This document shows, one piece after another, positions 16,072-25,624 of a stretch of DNA of 62,096 nt (positions are counted from its first letter, which is position 1; every line of letters starts with the position of its first letter). This stretch comes from JAENVT01 sp039931555 (lineage in GTDB: Bacteria > Actinomycetota > Acidimicrobiia > Acidimicrobiales > Ilumatobacteraceae), in the NCBI GenBank assembly GCA_039931555.1, contig JBDTRP010000048.1, positions 1-62,096 on the forward strand, written 5' to 3'. A program made the position numbers and the translations under genes. The notes under the pieces were generated by a model, which was not told the origin of the DNA, did no database searches, and was given only the letters and a program-made list of their open reading frames with translations.

Positions 16072-17118
16072 CTACAGCGACGGTAGATCGAGCAACAACG
16101 CCTGCAGCAACAGCGTCTCGTTCGGATTCCGCTCCATGGCTTCGAGCGCGGCGTGGATGCGGGTGACCGCGGTGACGCCGGCATCGGGCCGCGGTAGTTG
16201 CCCGCGAACCAGTGCGTCGCGATACGCCCCGGCCAGCACGCCCAGGCCGCTGCGCAACTCGTCGACGCGATGCCGGCGAAGCTCTCGCTTGTGGAGATCT
16301 TCCAACTGCTTGCGACCGCTGCCGCGTTCACCTGCTGCGGCGACCTTGGCCTCCAACGCGCTGGCCTCCTGGGCCTGGCGAGCAGCGAGCGGGGCTGCTG
16401 CCGCGTCGATGAGGCCGAGCACCTCGGTGCACAACGACACCACCGTGGTGCCCGTGCCGTCGAGCCTCGCGGCCAGGCCGGCGAATGCGTCGCGTCGACC
16501 CATCAGCCCGGTATCGGTGGCCAGCACTCGCGCCCGGGTCAGGTTGCCTTCGGCAGCCTGTGCGGCGACCTCCGCAGTGGCCGGGTCGATCCCCGACCCG
16601 ACGAGGGTGGCCGCCACCACGTCGTTCGGCAGTGCCGCAAACACGATGCGCACGCACCTCGAGGCAAGGGTGACCAGTTCCGGCGTCACCTGATCTGCCA
16701 GCACGATGAAGATGGTGCTGGCCGGAGGCTCCTCGAGGGTCTTCAACAGCCGAGCAGCGGCGGCCGCGTCGAGCAGGTGGAAGTCGTGCAGGATCATCAC
16801 CTTGCGCGTGCCCTCCACGGGCGCCAGCGACGCGTTGCGGATGATCTCGGCAACTTGCTCGGCGGAGATGCGCGCTCCCTGACGCACGACCTCGCGCACG
16901 TCGGGGTGCTCGCCGGCGAGCGCCAACCTGGCGTCGCGTTGTGTCGGATCATCGCTGCCTGCCATCAGCAGTGCGGCGAACGCCCGACTGGCCTCGTCCT
17001 TCGTCGAACCGGGCGGGCCGACGAACAGGTAGGCATGGACGGGATCGTTGGCGGCGTACGACAGCCTGCCGATTGCCTGGGCCTGGCCGACCACGCCGGA
17101 CCAAACCGACCCGGTCAC
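16072..17118 (-). CDS. holB: DNA polymerase III delta' subunit
   Basis: A 348-aa clamp-loader subunit of the AAA+ family. It begins VTGSVWSGVVGQAQAIGRLS and has the degenerate P-loop LFVGPPGSTKDEASR, in which the GKT/S of an active Walker A is replaced; delta' does not hydrolyse ATP, so this is expected. ALLKTLEEPP-type sensor sequence is present as RLLKTLEEPPASTIFIVLAD. The usual delta' zinc-binding Cys are not evident. The GTG start overlaps the tmk stop by 4 nt (GTGA), and tmk-holB is a conserved bacterial pair, which supports both assignments. Confidence 0.9.
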   Translation of the reverse strand: MTGSVWSGVVGQAQAIGRLSYAANDPVHAYLFVGPPGSTKDEASRAFAALLMAGSDDPTQRDARLALAGEHPDVREVVRQGARISAEQVAEIIRNASLAPVEGTRKVMILHDFHLLDAAAAARLLKTLEEPPASTIFIVLADQVTPELVTLASRCVRIVFAALPNDVVAATLVGSGIDPATAEVAAQAAEGNLTRARVLATDTGLMGRRDAFAGLAARLDGTGTTVVSLCTEVLGLIDAAAAPLAARQAQEASALEAKVAAAGERGSGRKQLEDLHKRELRRHRVDELRSGLGVLAGAYRDALVRGQLPRPDAGVTAVTRIHAALEAMERNPNETLLLQALLLDLPSL

Positions 17119-17723
17119 AGCTGCAACCGTTCGGTGACGCAACGGCGGATGTTGGTGCCGACCTCTTCCATGCTCGCACCGCCGTCGATCACGACCCAGT
17201 GGTCGGGGTCGGCATCGGCCATCGTGCGAAATCCGTCGCGAACGCGTGCATGGAACTCGGCGTCCTCACGCTCGAAGCGGTCGAGTTGGCGGCCACGCAT
17301 CCGACGTTCGAGCACGTCGATCGGCGTATCGATCAGTACGACGAGATCGGGCCAGCACGAGTGGACCGCCCACTCGTTGATCTCGCGGATCTCCTCGATC
17401 GGCAGGCATCGGCCATAGCCCTGATAGGCCAGTGTGGAATAGACACTGCGATCGCTGACGACGTGACGTCCGCGTGAGAGGGCAGGCCTGACGATCTCGT
17501 CGATGTGCTGGGCCCGATCCGCGGCGGTCAGCAGCGCCTCGGCGCGATGCGACAGATGGGTCAGCGACGTGTCGTGCAGGATCGTGCGAATGCGCGCGCC
17601 GATGTCGGTGCCGCCCGTCTCTCGCGTCAGCACGGCGTCGAGATGTGCCGCGAGGCGGGCAGCATGCGTGCTCTTGCCTGTGCCCTCGGCGCCTTCGAGG
17701 GCGATGTAGCGAGCCGCATTCAT
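17115..17723 (-). CDS. tmk: Thymidylate kinase
   Basis: A 202-aa dTMP kinase, giving dTDP for DNA synthesis. The P-loop is ALEGAEGTGKSTHAARL, the DR(S/Y) motif is VVSDRSVYSTLAYQG, and the substrate-binding ETGGTDIGARIR follows the first beta strands, as in other Tmk proteins. LDRFEREDAEFHARVRDGF matches the LID region. The ATG start is 9 nt after a TATGGT box. It is translationally coupled to holB downstream and divergent from the DMT permease gene. Confidence 0.95.
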   Translation of the reverse strand: MNAARYIALEGAEGTGKSTHAARLAAHLDAVLTRETGGTDIGARIRTILHDTSLTHLSHRAEALLTAADRAQHIDEIVRPALSRGRHVVSDRSVYSTLAYQGYGRCLPIEEIREINEWAVHSCWPDLVVLIDTPIDVLERRMRGRQLDRFEREDAEFHARVRDGFRTMADADPDHWVVIDGGASMEEVGTNIRRCVTERLQL

Positions 17724-17753
17724 ACTCGGCGCACCATACCCATCCGGATGTGG

Positions 17754-17759
17754 TAGCTT
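17754..17759 (+). promoter_or_regulatory. Extended -10 (TGGTAGCTT) of DMT permease gene
   Basis: TG-N-TAGCTT forms an extended -10 box 36 nt before the ATG at 17796. An in-frame GTG directly after the box is unlikely to be the start because it would precede the transcription start. Confidence 0.4.
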
Positions 17760-17795
17760 GTGTTTGAGAATGAGATCCTAGATGTTGAGAATTCG

Positions 17796-18671
17796 ATGTG
17801 GATGTTCGTGACGGTCGCTGCGGCGATCTTTCAAACCAGCAGGACGGCGATGCAGCAGAAGTTGCGCGCCCTGCTCTCGGTGAGTGGAGCCGGGTTTGTC
17901 CGCTACGTGTGGGGGGCACCGATCGCCTTGACCGCAGTTGCCAGCATCGTCATCAGTGGCCGGCATGTGCCGATGCCCCCGGCCCGGTTCTGGCCGCTGA
18001 TCGCCGGCGGAGGCGTGGCGCAGATCGTGGCGACGATCCTGCTGATCAGTGCGTTCGATGCACGCGGGTTCGCTGTCGGCACGGTGTACTCCAAGACCGA
18101 GGTCGTGCAGGTGGCGGTGTTCTCCGCGGTGCTGCTCGACGAGACGCTGCGCCCGCTGGGGTGGTTGTCGACGGTGCTGTGCCTGGCCGGCGTGGTGCTG
18201 CTGGCCGGTGGCCGCGCGTTGCTGCGCCATCCTGACCGGGCCGCAGTGCTCGGGCTGTTCGCCGGCACCGGCTTCGGGCTCGCCGCCGTCGCCATCCGAG
18301 CCGCGACCCAATCATTGGGCGACCAGCCGGCGCTCGTGCGCGCCATCGTTGCGTTGGCGGTGATGAACACCATGCAGACCGTGATCCATGGGGGGTATCT
18401 GGCCGTGCGCGAGCGCGAGCAGATCGGTTTGGCGTTCCACCACTGGCGCTCCAGTTCGATCGTCGGTGTGCTGAGCGTGTGTGGGTCGGCATGTTGGGCG
18501 TGGGCGTTCGCCTTGCAGAACGCCGCGAAGGTCCGCACCTTCGGTCAGGTCGAGCTGCTGTTCACCTTGGCCGTTGCGCATTGGTGGCTGCACGAGCGCA
18601 ACACGCGACGCGAGTATGCCGGCGCTGGTTTGGTGCTGGCCGGTGTGCTCGGCGTGATGGTTGCGGGCTAG
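17796..18671 (+). CDS. DMT-family (EamA) permease
   Basis: A 291-aa inner-membrane protein with ten predicted helices in two EamA halves, such as WPLIAGGGVAQIVATILLIS and LFTLAVAHWWLHERNTRREY near the end. Members of the drug/metabolite transporter superfamily export metabolites or amino acids; the substrate here is unknown. The second half keeps the E-x-x position (QVELLFTLAVAHWWLHER) that EamA proteins share. The start chosen is the ATG giving MWMFVTVAAA. It converges on topA with a 9-nt gap. Confidence 0.85.
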   Translation: MWMFVTVAAAIFQTSRTAMQQKLRALLSVSGAGFVRYVWGAPIALTAVASIVISGRHVPMPPARFWPLIAGGGVAQIVATILLISAFDARGFAVGTVYSKTEVVQVAVFSAVLLDETLRPLGWLSTVLCLAGVVLLAGGRALLRHPDRAAVLGLFAGTGFGLAAVAIRAATQSLGDQPALVRAIVALAVMNTMQTVIHGGYLAVREREQIGLAFHHWRSSSIVGVLSVCGSACWAWAFALQNAAKVRTFGQVELLFTLAVAHWWLHERNTRREYAGAGLVLAGVLGVMVAG

Positions 18672-18680
18672 GCCCGCGGG

Positions 18681-21332
18681 TCAGCCTGCGGGCTTCTTGG
18701 CGACCGCTTTGCGCGGCGCGGCCTTCTTCTTGGTCGTGGCCTTCTTCGTGGCCCGAGCCTTCTTGGCGGGCGCCCCACCCTTTTCGATGATGGCCTCGCG
18801 GCGGACCGCCAGCAGCTCGTAGGCACGCTCGGGCGGCATGGCCTCCAGCCGATCGCCTTTCGATAGCGATGCATTGGTCTCGCCGTCGGTCACATACACA
18901 CCGAACTTGCCATCCTTGGCGACCACTGCCTTGCCGCTGACCGGGTCGTTGCCGAACTCGCGGAGCGGGCCTTTGGCCGCCATGTTGGTGGCGCCACCGC
19001 GGCGGAACACCTTCGGCTGCGAGAAGATCTCCACTGCCTGGTCGAGCGTGATGGTCAGTAGCTGCTCTTCGTTGGTGATGTTGCGGAAGTCCTTGCCCTT
19101 CTGCACGTATGGCCCGTATCGGCCGTTGTTCGCCATGATCGTCTCGCCATCGGCCGGATCGACGCCGAGCGTGCGCGGCAGCTGCAACAACTCCTCGGCC
19201 TCGTCGACAGTCAGTCGTTCGAGCACCATCGTCTTGAACAGGCTGGCCATCCTGGGCTTCTCCAGCCCCGGCGGCAGGTTGTCGGCCGCTCCCCACTGCA
19301 CATACGGCCCGTACCGCCCGTTCTTGGCAAACACCGGGTAACCGTCGAGCTCGCCGATCGGCTCGTCGCTCTTCGGCATGGCCAGCAGCTTGGTTGCCAT
19401 CTCGACGGTCAGTTCGTCGGGTGTGAGATCGTCGGGAACGCTGGCGGTGTCGTCGCCGCGCTTTACGTACGGCCCGTACTTGCCCGGCTTGACGACGATC
19501 TCGTTGCCGTCGGAGTCGTTGCCGATGGGGAAGGTGTTGATCTCGGCGGCGTCGATCTCGTCGAGGTTCTCGGCGACGAGTCGCTTGAGACCGGGAAGGT
19601 TGTCGTCTTCGTTGCCGAAGTAGAAATGCTGCAACCAGTCTTGCTTCTGCAGCTCGTTGCGGGCGATCGAGTCGAGGTCGTCCTCGATGCGTTCGGTGAA
19701 CGCATAGTCGACGAGGCGTTCGAAGTGCTTCTCCAGCAATCCGACGACAGCAAACGCGGTCCACGTCGGCACCAAGGCCTGGCCCTTCTTCCACACGTAC
19801 CCGCGGTCTTGCACCGTCTGGATGATCGATGCCCATGTCGACGGCCGGCCGATGCCGAGCGTCTCGAGTTGCTTGACCAGTGACGCCTCGGTGTACCGAG
19901 CGGGCGGTGACGTGGAGTGTCCGTTGGGTGTCAGCGACTCGACCCGCACGACGGCGCCGACGGTCAGCGGCGGCAGCAACGCCTCGCGCTCGTCGTCGGT
20001 GACTTCGCTGTCGTCGACCGACTCGACGTAGACCTGGCGATAGCCGGCGAAGCTGATGGTCGTGCCGCTGGCGGCGAACACCGCGTCGGTGAGGGCGTTG
20101 CCTCGCGTCGGATCGGCCGCGGCGGCTCCGAGACGAACCGTCACGGTGACACCCGTTGCATCGGCCATCTGCGACGCCAACGTGCGTTGCCAGATCATCC
20201 GATACATCGACAGCTCCTGGCCGTTCAACTCTGCTGCCAGCGAGTCGGGGCTGTGCAGCGGGGTCGACGGTCGGATGGCTTCGTGCGCTTCCTGGGCGTT
20301 CTTGATCTTCGAGGCGAACTGGCGCGGTGCGGGGGAGAGGAACTTGTCGCCGTAGCCGCGCTTGACCTCGGCGCGCACCGCTGACAACGCTTCGGCGCTG
20401 AGCGTGACGTTGTCGGTACGCATGTAGGTGATGTAGCCGCGCTCGTACAGCCCTTGCGCAACGCGCATGACCTGCGATGCGCTGAGGCGAAGTTTGCGAC
20501 CACCCTCTTGCTGCAACGTGGAGGTCATGAACGGCGCCTTGGGGGCGCTGCGGTAGGGGCGTTCCTCGACCGAACGAACGGTGAACTCGGCCCCGGCCAG
20601 GGTGTCGGCCAACCCGCGTGCCCGGGGCTCGTCGACGATCACCACGCCCTTCTTGGCTTGCCCGTCGCTGCCGAAGTCCTTGCCGGTGGCGACCTTGGCC
20701 TCGTCGAGGGCGACGAGCGTGGCGGTGAACGCCGGCGACGTCGCGGTGAGCAGTTCGATGTCCCAGTAGCCGGCTTGCACGAAGGCGATACGTTCGCGTT
20801 CGCGTTCGACGATCAGTCGAACCGACGGGCTCTGCACACGTCCTGCCGAGAGGCCGCGGTTGACGCGGCGCCACAGCACCGGCGAGACCTCGTAGCCGTA
20901 CAAGCGGTCGAGCAGCCGGCGGGTCTCGGCCGCGTCGACGAGCCCGTAGTCGATCCCTCGCGGGTTGTTGACGGCATGGTCGATGGCAGTCTTGGTGATC
21001 TCGTGGAACACCATCCGCTTCACTGGGATCTTCGGCTTCAGGTACTCCAACAGGTGCCAGCTGATGGCTTCGCCCTCTCGGTCCTCGTCGGTTGCGAGGT
21101 ACAGCTCGCTGGCATCCTTCATCAGCACACGCAGGTCTTTCACCACTTGCGCGCCGCGCACCGTCAGCTCGTACGTCGGCTTGAACCCGTTGTCGACATC
21201 GATCGACAGACCCTTGCTCGGTAGGTCGGCCACGTGACCGACCGAGGCGCGCACGTCGAACGCGGCCCCGAGGAACTTCGAGATGGTCTTGGCCTTCGCA
21301 GGCGACTCAACGATGACAAGTGGTTTGGCCAT
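18681..21332 (-). CDS. topA: DNA topoisomerase I
   Basis: An 883-aa type IA topoisomerase that relaxes negative supercoils. The Toprim domain opens the protein (LVIVESPAKAKTISKFLG, with the acidic triad in ATDEDREGEAI), and the catalytic Tyr is in GYITYMRTDN. The C-terminal part has four GRYGPYV-type repeats (KYGPYV, RYGPYV, RYGPYV, KFGVYV) instead of Cys4 zinc fingers, and a Lys/Ala-rich tail (about 40 residues) that in actinobacteria provides DNA binding and processivity. A TTGACA box 18 nt from TAGCGA lies upstream, giving it its own promoter after the ABC operon. Confidence 0.97.
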   Translation of the reverse strand: MAKPLVIVESPAKAKTISKFLGAAFDVRASVGHVADLPSKGLSIDVDNGFKPTYELTVRGAQVVKDLRVLMKDASELYLATDEDREGEAISWHLLEYLKPKIPVKRMVFHEITKTAIDHAVNNPRGIDYGLVDAAETRRLLDRLYGYEVSPVLWRRVNRGLSAGRVQSPSVRLIVERERERIAFVQAGYWDIELLTATSPAFTATLVALDEAKVATGKDFGSDGQAKKGVVIVDEPRARGLADTLAGAEFTVRSVEERPYRSAPKAPFMTSTLQQEGGRKLRLSASQVMRVAQGLYERGYITYMRTDNVTLSAEALSAVRAEVKRGYGDKFLSPAPRQFASKIKNAQEAHEAIRPSTPLHSPDSLAAELNGQELSMYRMIWQRTLASQMADATGVTVTVRLGAAAADPTRGNALTDAVFAASGTTISFAGYRQVYVESVDDSEVTDDEREALLPPLTVGAVVRVESLTPNGHSTSPPARYTEASLVKQLETLGIGRPSTWASIIQTVQDRGYVWKKGQALVPTWTAFAVVGLLEKHFERLVDYAFTERIEDDLDSIARNELQKQDWLQHFYFGNEDDNLPGLKRLVAENLDEIDAAEINTFPIGNDSDGNEIVVKPGKYGPYVKRGDDTASVPDDLTPDELTVEMATKLLAMPKSDEPIGELDGYPVFAKNGRYGPYVQWGAADNLPPGLEKPRMASLFKTMVLERLTVDEAEELLQLPRTLGVDPADGETIMANNGRYGPYVQKGKDFRNITNEEQLLTITLDQAVEIFSQPKVFRRGGATNMAAKGPLREFGNDPVSGKAVVAKDGKFGVYVTDGETNASLSKGDRLEAMPPERAYELLAVRREAIIEKGGAPAKKARATKKATTKKKAAPRKAVAKKPAG

Positions 21333-21342
21333 GGCGTGCCTA

Positions 21343-21372
21343 TCGCTACGTGATGGCGGGGGTGCTTGTCAA
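21343..21372 (-). promoter_or_regulatory. Candidate topA promoter
   Basis: On the minus strand TTGACA (21367-21372) is 18 nt from TAGCGA (21343-21348), 10 nt before the topA ATG. The -35 is a consensus match; the -10 is fair. Confidence 0.45.
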
Positions 21373-21390
21373 GGCGCGGGGCCCGGCGGG

Positions 21391-22449
21391 TCAGGCCGAG
21401 ACTGGTGTTTCGCAAACGCCTCTGGCACCATCGATGACCACGTCGACCCGATCACCCGGCGACAGATGCGTCGCCGCGGATCCGGAGCTGTGCACGGCGA
21501 CAAGCGAATCGGCAACATCGAGACGGACAGCGACGATGGTTGCCGCACCTTGGAACGTGCGTCCGGTCACCGTTCCGCTGATGCCAGCGGCCTCGCCGTT
21601 ACCGAGCGACATGTCTTCGGGGCGAACGAGGAACAGTACAGGCTCGCCGACCTCGCGCCGGCCGATCGCGGGGGTCGTCACCACATACCCACCGACCGCA
21701 ACAGCGTCAGGGCCGCGGACCACCGCTGGAAGCTCGTTCATCGAGCCGACGAATCGGGCGACGAAAGCGCTCGATGGGTGTCGGTAGACCTCGGTGGGCG
21801 GCCCGAGCTGCTCGAGGTTGCCGTTCGACATGACACCGACACGGTCGCTGATCGCCAGAGCTTCTTCCTGGTCGTGGGTCACGAACAGGGTGGTGATCCC
21901 GAGCTCGGTCTGGATGCGGCGGATCTCGTCGCGCAACGTGGCACGAACCTTGGCGTCGAGCGCGCTGAGCGGCTCGTCGAGCAGCAGCACCTGCGGCTGA
22001 ATCGCCAGCGCTCGAGCCAGGGCCACACGTTGTTGCTGGCCGCCGGAGATCTGGTGGGCGTAGCGGTTGGCCAAGGCGGTGAGCTGGACGAGTTCGAGCA
22101 TCTCGCCGACGCGCTTGTGCCGCTCGGGCTTCGGTATGCCGCGCGTTCGCAGACCGTATTCGACGTTGCCGGCGACGGTGAGGTTGGGGAACAAGCTGTA
22201 GCTCTGGAAAACCATGCCCATGTTGCGCTTGTGCGGCGGCAGGTTGGTGATGTCGGCATCGCTGACCGAGATGGTGCCGGAATCGGCGCGCTCGAAGCCG
22301 GCGGCGATCCGCAGCGCAGTGGTCTTGCCGCACCCGCTGGGCCCGAGCAGGCTGATGAGCTCGCCGTCGTGCACTTCGAGATCGAGGCCTTCGAGAGCGA
22401 CCGTCGGGCCGAACGTCTTGCGCACGGAACTGTAGGTGAGAGCACTCAT
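21391..22449 (-). CDS. ABC importer ATPase (Fe3+/polyamine/phosphonate type)
   Basis: A 352-aa ATPase of the PotA/FbpC group. Walker A is GPSGCGKTT, the signature ISGGQQQR, Walker B VLLLDEPLSALD, and the H-loop VTHDQEEA. A TOBE domain occupies about 260-350 (LVRPEDMSLGN). The last gene of a four-gene operon that runs substrate-binding protein, permease, permease, ATPase; the start has GGGGAAG upstream. It powers the uptake system; the cargo is set by the binding protein, which is not diagnostic (see there). Confidence 0.92.
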   Translation of the reverse strand: MSALTYSSVRKTFGPTVALEGLDLEVHDGELISLLGPSGCGKTTALRIAAGFERADSGTISVSDADITNLPPHKRNMGMVFQSYSLFPNLTVAGNVEYGLRTRGIPKPERHKRVGEMLELVQLTALANRYAHQISGGQQQRVALARALAIQPQVLLLDEPLSALDAKVRATLRDEIRRIQTELGITTLFVTHDQEEALAISDRVGVMSNGNLEQLGPPTEVYRHPSSAFVARFVGSMNELPAVVRGPDAVAVGGYVVTTPAIGRREVGEPVLFLVRPEDMSLGNGEAAGISGTVTGRTFQGAATIVAVRLDVADSLVAVHSSGSAATHLSPGDRVDVVIDGARGVCETPVSA

Positions 22450-22471
22450 CGTGAAACTTCCCCTTGCCTCA

Positions 22472-23359
22472 TCAGAACCTCGTCGTCTGCCGGCGTGACT
22501 TGCGGCGGGTCAAGAGCGTGAACAGACCGAGCAGTGCCGTGCTGCCGACGAGTGTGAACAACGCCAGGGCGATTCCACCCTGCGCCTTGCGTCCGAAGTA
22601 GTCGAAGCTGAACACTGGGAACGTCTGCTTCGACAGCGTACGGGCGATCGTGAACTCGCCGAGCACCACGGCTGTGGTCAGGAAGGCCGACGAGATGATG
22701 CTGGCACTGAGGTTGGGCAGCAGCGCGCGACGCAGCGTGGATGGCCAACTGGCGCCGAGACTCCGCGACGCGTCGACCAGAGTGCGCACGTCGATCGCCT
22801 TGATTCCTGCATCGATCGATCGATAGGTGAACGGCAGTGCCATCACGACGTAGAACGGGATCAGCGAGTAGTTGGAGTTGAGGAACCACCTGGCGTTCGG
22901 CCGGAAGAAGGCAGCAACGCCGGCGACGAGTGCGATCGGGGGGACGACGTACGGCAAGACGGTGAGGAACTCGACAATTGGGCGGGCCTTGGGCAGCTTC
23001 AGATGCACGAACAATGCCGTCGGTATCAAGAGGGCGAGCGTGACGACCACGGTTCCGAAGGCCAGTCGTAGGCTCAGCAGCAGGGTGTCGCTGAAGCTCG
23101 GCTCCCTGAACGCGTCGGTGAGAGCGCTGAACGACCACTTGTCGAAGATCGTCGACCAGTGCAGCAGGGGCATCGGTACCTTCTGCAGAGCGAACCGCGT
23201 CATCGAGACCAGCGGTGCGATGAAGAAGATCGCCGCGGCGATCAGTACGAGGTTCGGACCGATTCGCCCGAACCGACGGCCGCGACCCGGCTTCGCAGCG
23301 TCGCCCCGGATCATCGGCACACCAGTACCCTCTGGCGTTGGTTGGGTCACGAGCGCCAT
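22472..23359 (-). CDS. ABC importer permease (second)
   Basis: A 295-aa inner-membrane permease with about six helices of the BPD_transp_1 fold. The EAA-type loop that contacts the ATPase reads DASRSLGASWPSTLRRALLP. The start is the ATG giving MALVTQPTPEG, with AGAGGG about 8 nt upstream; the frame stays open further but that part overlaps the preceding permease gene and is not protein-like. It overlaps that gene by 13 nt. Confidence 0.9.
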   Translation of the reverse strand: MALVTQPTPEGTGVPMIRGDAAKPGRGRRFGRIGPNLVLIAAAIFFIAPLVSMTRFALQKVPMPLLHWSTIFDKWSFSALTDAFREPSFSDTLLLSLRLAFGTVVVTLALLIPTALFVHLKLPKARPIVEFLTVLPYVVPPIALVAGVAAFFRPNARWFLNSNYSLIPFYVVMALPFTYRSIDAGIKAIDVRTLVDASRSLGASWPSTLRRALLPNLSASIISSAFLTTAVVLGEFTIARTLSKQTFPVFSFDYFGRKAQGGIALALFTLVGSTALLGLFTLLTRRKSRRQTTRF

Positions 23360-24252
23360 CGTTCGGCCCTCTTTCGTAGGAACAGGTAACCGCCCATCGA
23401 TACGGCCATGATGATGATCATCCACGTGGCAAGGGCAAACGGCATGGGTGATCGACCCGAGATGTCGCCCTGCAGGAAGAAGCTGATCTTCACCGGCACG
23501 AGGTTGGAGCCGGTGTTGAGGGCATAGGCGGTGGCGAATGCGCTGAACGCATTGGCGAACAGCAGCAGGAATCCGCCGAGCATCGACGGTGCCAGGATCG
23601 GCAGCCCGACGCGACGCCAGTACGTCCACGTGGTGCCGCCCAGGTTCGACGATGCCTCGCGCCACGACGCCTGCAGGCCGTCAATGGCGGGCAGTGTCAC
23701 CAGGACCATCAACGGAACCTGGAAGTACATGTACACGGTCGACCAGCCCCAAAAGCCGGTGAGGTCGAACCAGCCCGTGTCGTAGAGGTTGTAGCCGATG
23801 TTGTTGAGCATCTTCGTGCCGAGGCCCTGGCGGCCGAGGAGCGTGAAGAAGGCGAAAGCAAGCACGATGCCGCCCATGTTGGCGGCGACACCGCTGAACG
23901 CCGACACCAGCGACCTCAGCCATTTCGGTCGCGTTGCCGTTGCCGCGGCGTACGCCAACAAGGTGCCGAGGACCACACCGAGGAGGGCGGTCACGATCGA
24001 GACCTTCAGCGAGGTCCTGAACGCTGCACCCTCCTTCGAGATCGCATCGCTGATGCCGGTCCACGTGTAGCTGCCGTCGTTGGCGATGAACGCTTTGCGA
24101 ACGACGCCATAGGTCGGCAGGACGAGGAACAGCCCGAGGAACAACAGGAACGGGAGCAACCCAAACCAAGCTGTACCGGAACGAATTTTGGCAGCCTTGG
24201 GGGCCGCACTCTTGGTGCGGCCCCCTTCGACTTCGATCAACTCGGCGGTCAC
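23347..24252 (-). CDS. ABC importer permease (first)
   Basis: A 301-aa permease with about six helices (FGLLPFLLFLGLFLVLPTYG opens the first). The EAA loop is EASSNLGGTTWTYWRRVGLP. The GTG start (VTAELIEVEGG) lies 10 nt after the stop of the binding-protein gene, indicating coupled translation. With the second permease it would form a heterodimeric channel, as in spermidine, iron and phosphonate importers. Confidence 0.9.
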   Translation of the reverse strand: MTAELIEVEGGRTKSAAPKAAKIRSGTAWFGLLPFLLFLGLFLVLPTYGVVRKAFIANDGSYTWTGISDAISKEGAAFRTSLKVSIVTALLGVVLGTLLAYAAATATRPKWLRSLVSAFSGVAANMGGIVLAFAFFTLLGRQGLGTKMLNNIGYNLYDTGWFDLTGFWGWSTVYMYFQVPLMVLVTLPAIDGLQASWREASSNLGGTTWTYWRRVGLPILAPSMLGGFLLLFANAFSAFATAYALNTGSNLVPVKISFFLQGDISGRSPMPFALATWMIIIMAVSMGGYLFLRKRAERWRS

Positions 24253-24262
24253 GGCTGACCGC

Positions 24263-25495
24263 TCAGGCGTCGGCCACCATCGGGCCCCAGTTGGCCTGCA
24301 GGAGCGTGTTGGCCGCATCGACCTGGGCAGCGCTCTGGAAGGCCACCTTGGCCAGGAGGTCTGCCGGTGGCAGGTTCTTCTTGGCGTCGGCGGTGATCTT
24401 TCCGGCCTTCTCCAACGCCGCAAATCGAGCTGGCATGGCGCCACCGCCCAGGTAGCCGAGGGCACCCTCGTCGCTGAGGATGTGCTCGACCCACAGCTTC
24501 GAGCAGTTCGGATGCGGTGAGTTTTTGATCACACCCTGGGCGTAGAAGCCGCCGTACACACCGTCGGCGGGGAAGTTGACCTCCACCGTGAACCCAGCGT
24601 CTTCGACCTGCTTGCGGAGTCCGGGCCAGTTGTAGCTCCAGTCGAGGGCGATCGGAGTCTCACCGGAGATGACGGTGGACTGGTCGACCTGGATGGGGAT
24701 CAGGTTGCCGGAAGCCTTCAGATCGGCGAAGTACTTGATGCCGGGCATGATGTCGTCGGCGCTACCGCCGTTGGCCAGCGACGCCGCCATGACTGCGGCG
24801 TACGCCGAGCCGGACGTGCGCGGGTCACCGTTGAGCGCAACCTGACCCTTGTACTCGGGCTTCTTCAGGTCGGCCCAGGTCTTCGGTGCGTTCGGCACGA
24901 TCGTGGTGTTGGTACCGATCGAGATGATGCCGTAGTAGGCGGCAACCCAGTTGCCTGCGGGATCTTTCAAGTTGTCGGGGATCTGGTCCCACGTGCTCGG
25001 CTGGAATGGGTCCCACAGGCCCTCGTCGGTGGCGATCTTGGCCTTCGCCGGGCTGACATCGACGCTGTCGGGCATGTCGTTCTGGCCGGCCAGGTTGACG
25101 ACCGCGTCGAGCTCTTCCTGCGATGAGAAGTTGGGGTTCGCCACCGGGTTCTCGACGCCCGGGTACTTGTCGCGGAACGCCTGCAGGATGCCCTTGTAGT
25201 TGGCCCATTCGTCGGGGAGGGCGATCAGGTTGACCTTGCCCTCGGTTTTGCATGCCGCGGCGAGTGCCGACAGGTCGCTGCCGCCTGCTCCAGTGGTACC
25301 CGGCGCCGCAGTATCTGCGGTTGCCGCGGTCGTCGCCGTTGGGGCGTCGGTCGCGGTGGGTGCTGCGGTGGCGGCCGACGTCGCGGCGGGTGCTGCGGTA
25401 TCGGATGAAGCCTTCTTGTCATCGCCACATGCCATCAGCACGATGCTGAGCACGGCAAGCGACGCAAGAGTTTTTCGGGTCGTCCTTGATGTCAT
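24263..25495 (-). CDS. ABC substrate-binding lipoprotein
   Basis: A 410-aa extracellular lipoprotein. A signal peptide ends in the lipobox LMAC (LSIVLMACGDDK), followed by an Ala/Thr/Pro-rich spacer of about 55 residues that would reach through the wall, then a binding-protein fold (NLIALPDEWANYKGILQAFR onward). Overall it resembles the family that binds polyamines, Fe3+ or 2-aminoethylphosphonate; no residue set lets me choose. The start is the second of two tandem ATGs, which places GGAGG 6 nt upstream. First gene of the operon. Confidence 0.88.
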   Translation of the reverse strand: MTSRTTRKTLASLAVLSIVLMACGDDKKASSDTAAPAATSAATAAPTATDAPTATTAATADTAAPGTTGAGGSDLSALAAACKTEGKVNLIALPDEWANYKGILQAFRDKYPGVENPVANPNFSSQEELDAVVNLAGQNDMPDSVDVSPAKAKIATDEGLWDPFQPSTWDQIPDNLKDPAGNWVAAYYGIISIGTNTTIVPNAPKTWADLKKPEYKGQVALNGDPRTSGSAYAAVMAASLANGGSADDIMPGIKYFADLKASGNLIPIQVDQSTVISGETPIALDWSYNWPGLRKQVEDAGFTVEVNFPADGVYGGFYAQGVIKNSPHPNCSKLWVEHILSDEGALGYLGGGAMPARFAALEKAGKITADAKKNLPPADLLAKVAFQSAAQVDAANTLLQANWGPMVADA

Positions 25496-25624
25496 CATTG
25501 ACCTCCAGTTCACGGATTGGGTGGGACGGTTGCGAACCGTAGCAGCCAGCCGTCAGTCCACGATCAGGCGGCGTGAACGGCGTGTGAACCCAGGGTGACC
25601 CGGAGGTGGCCGGGACCTGAAACG

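Noticed and set aside
18562..20874. 770-codon minus-strand frame inside topA
   Set aside because: Same strand but wrong frame of topA; Arg-rich composition without any motif.
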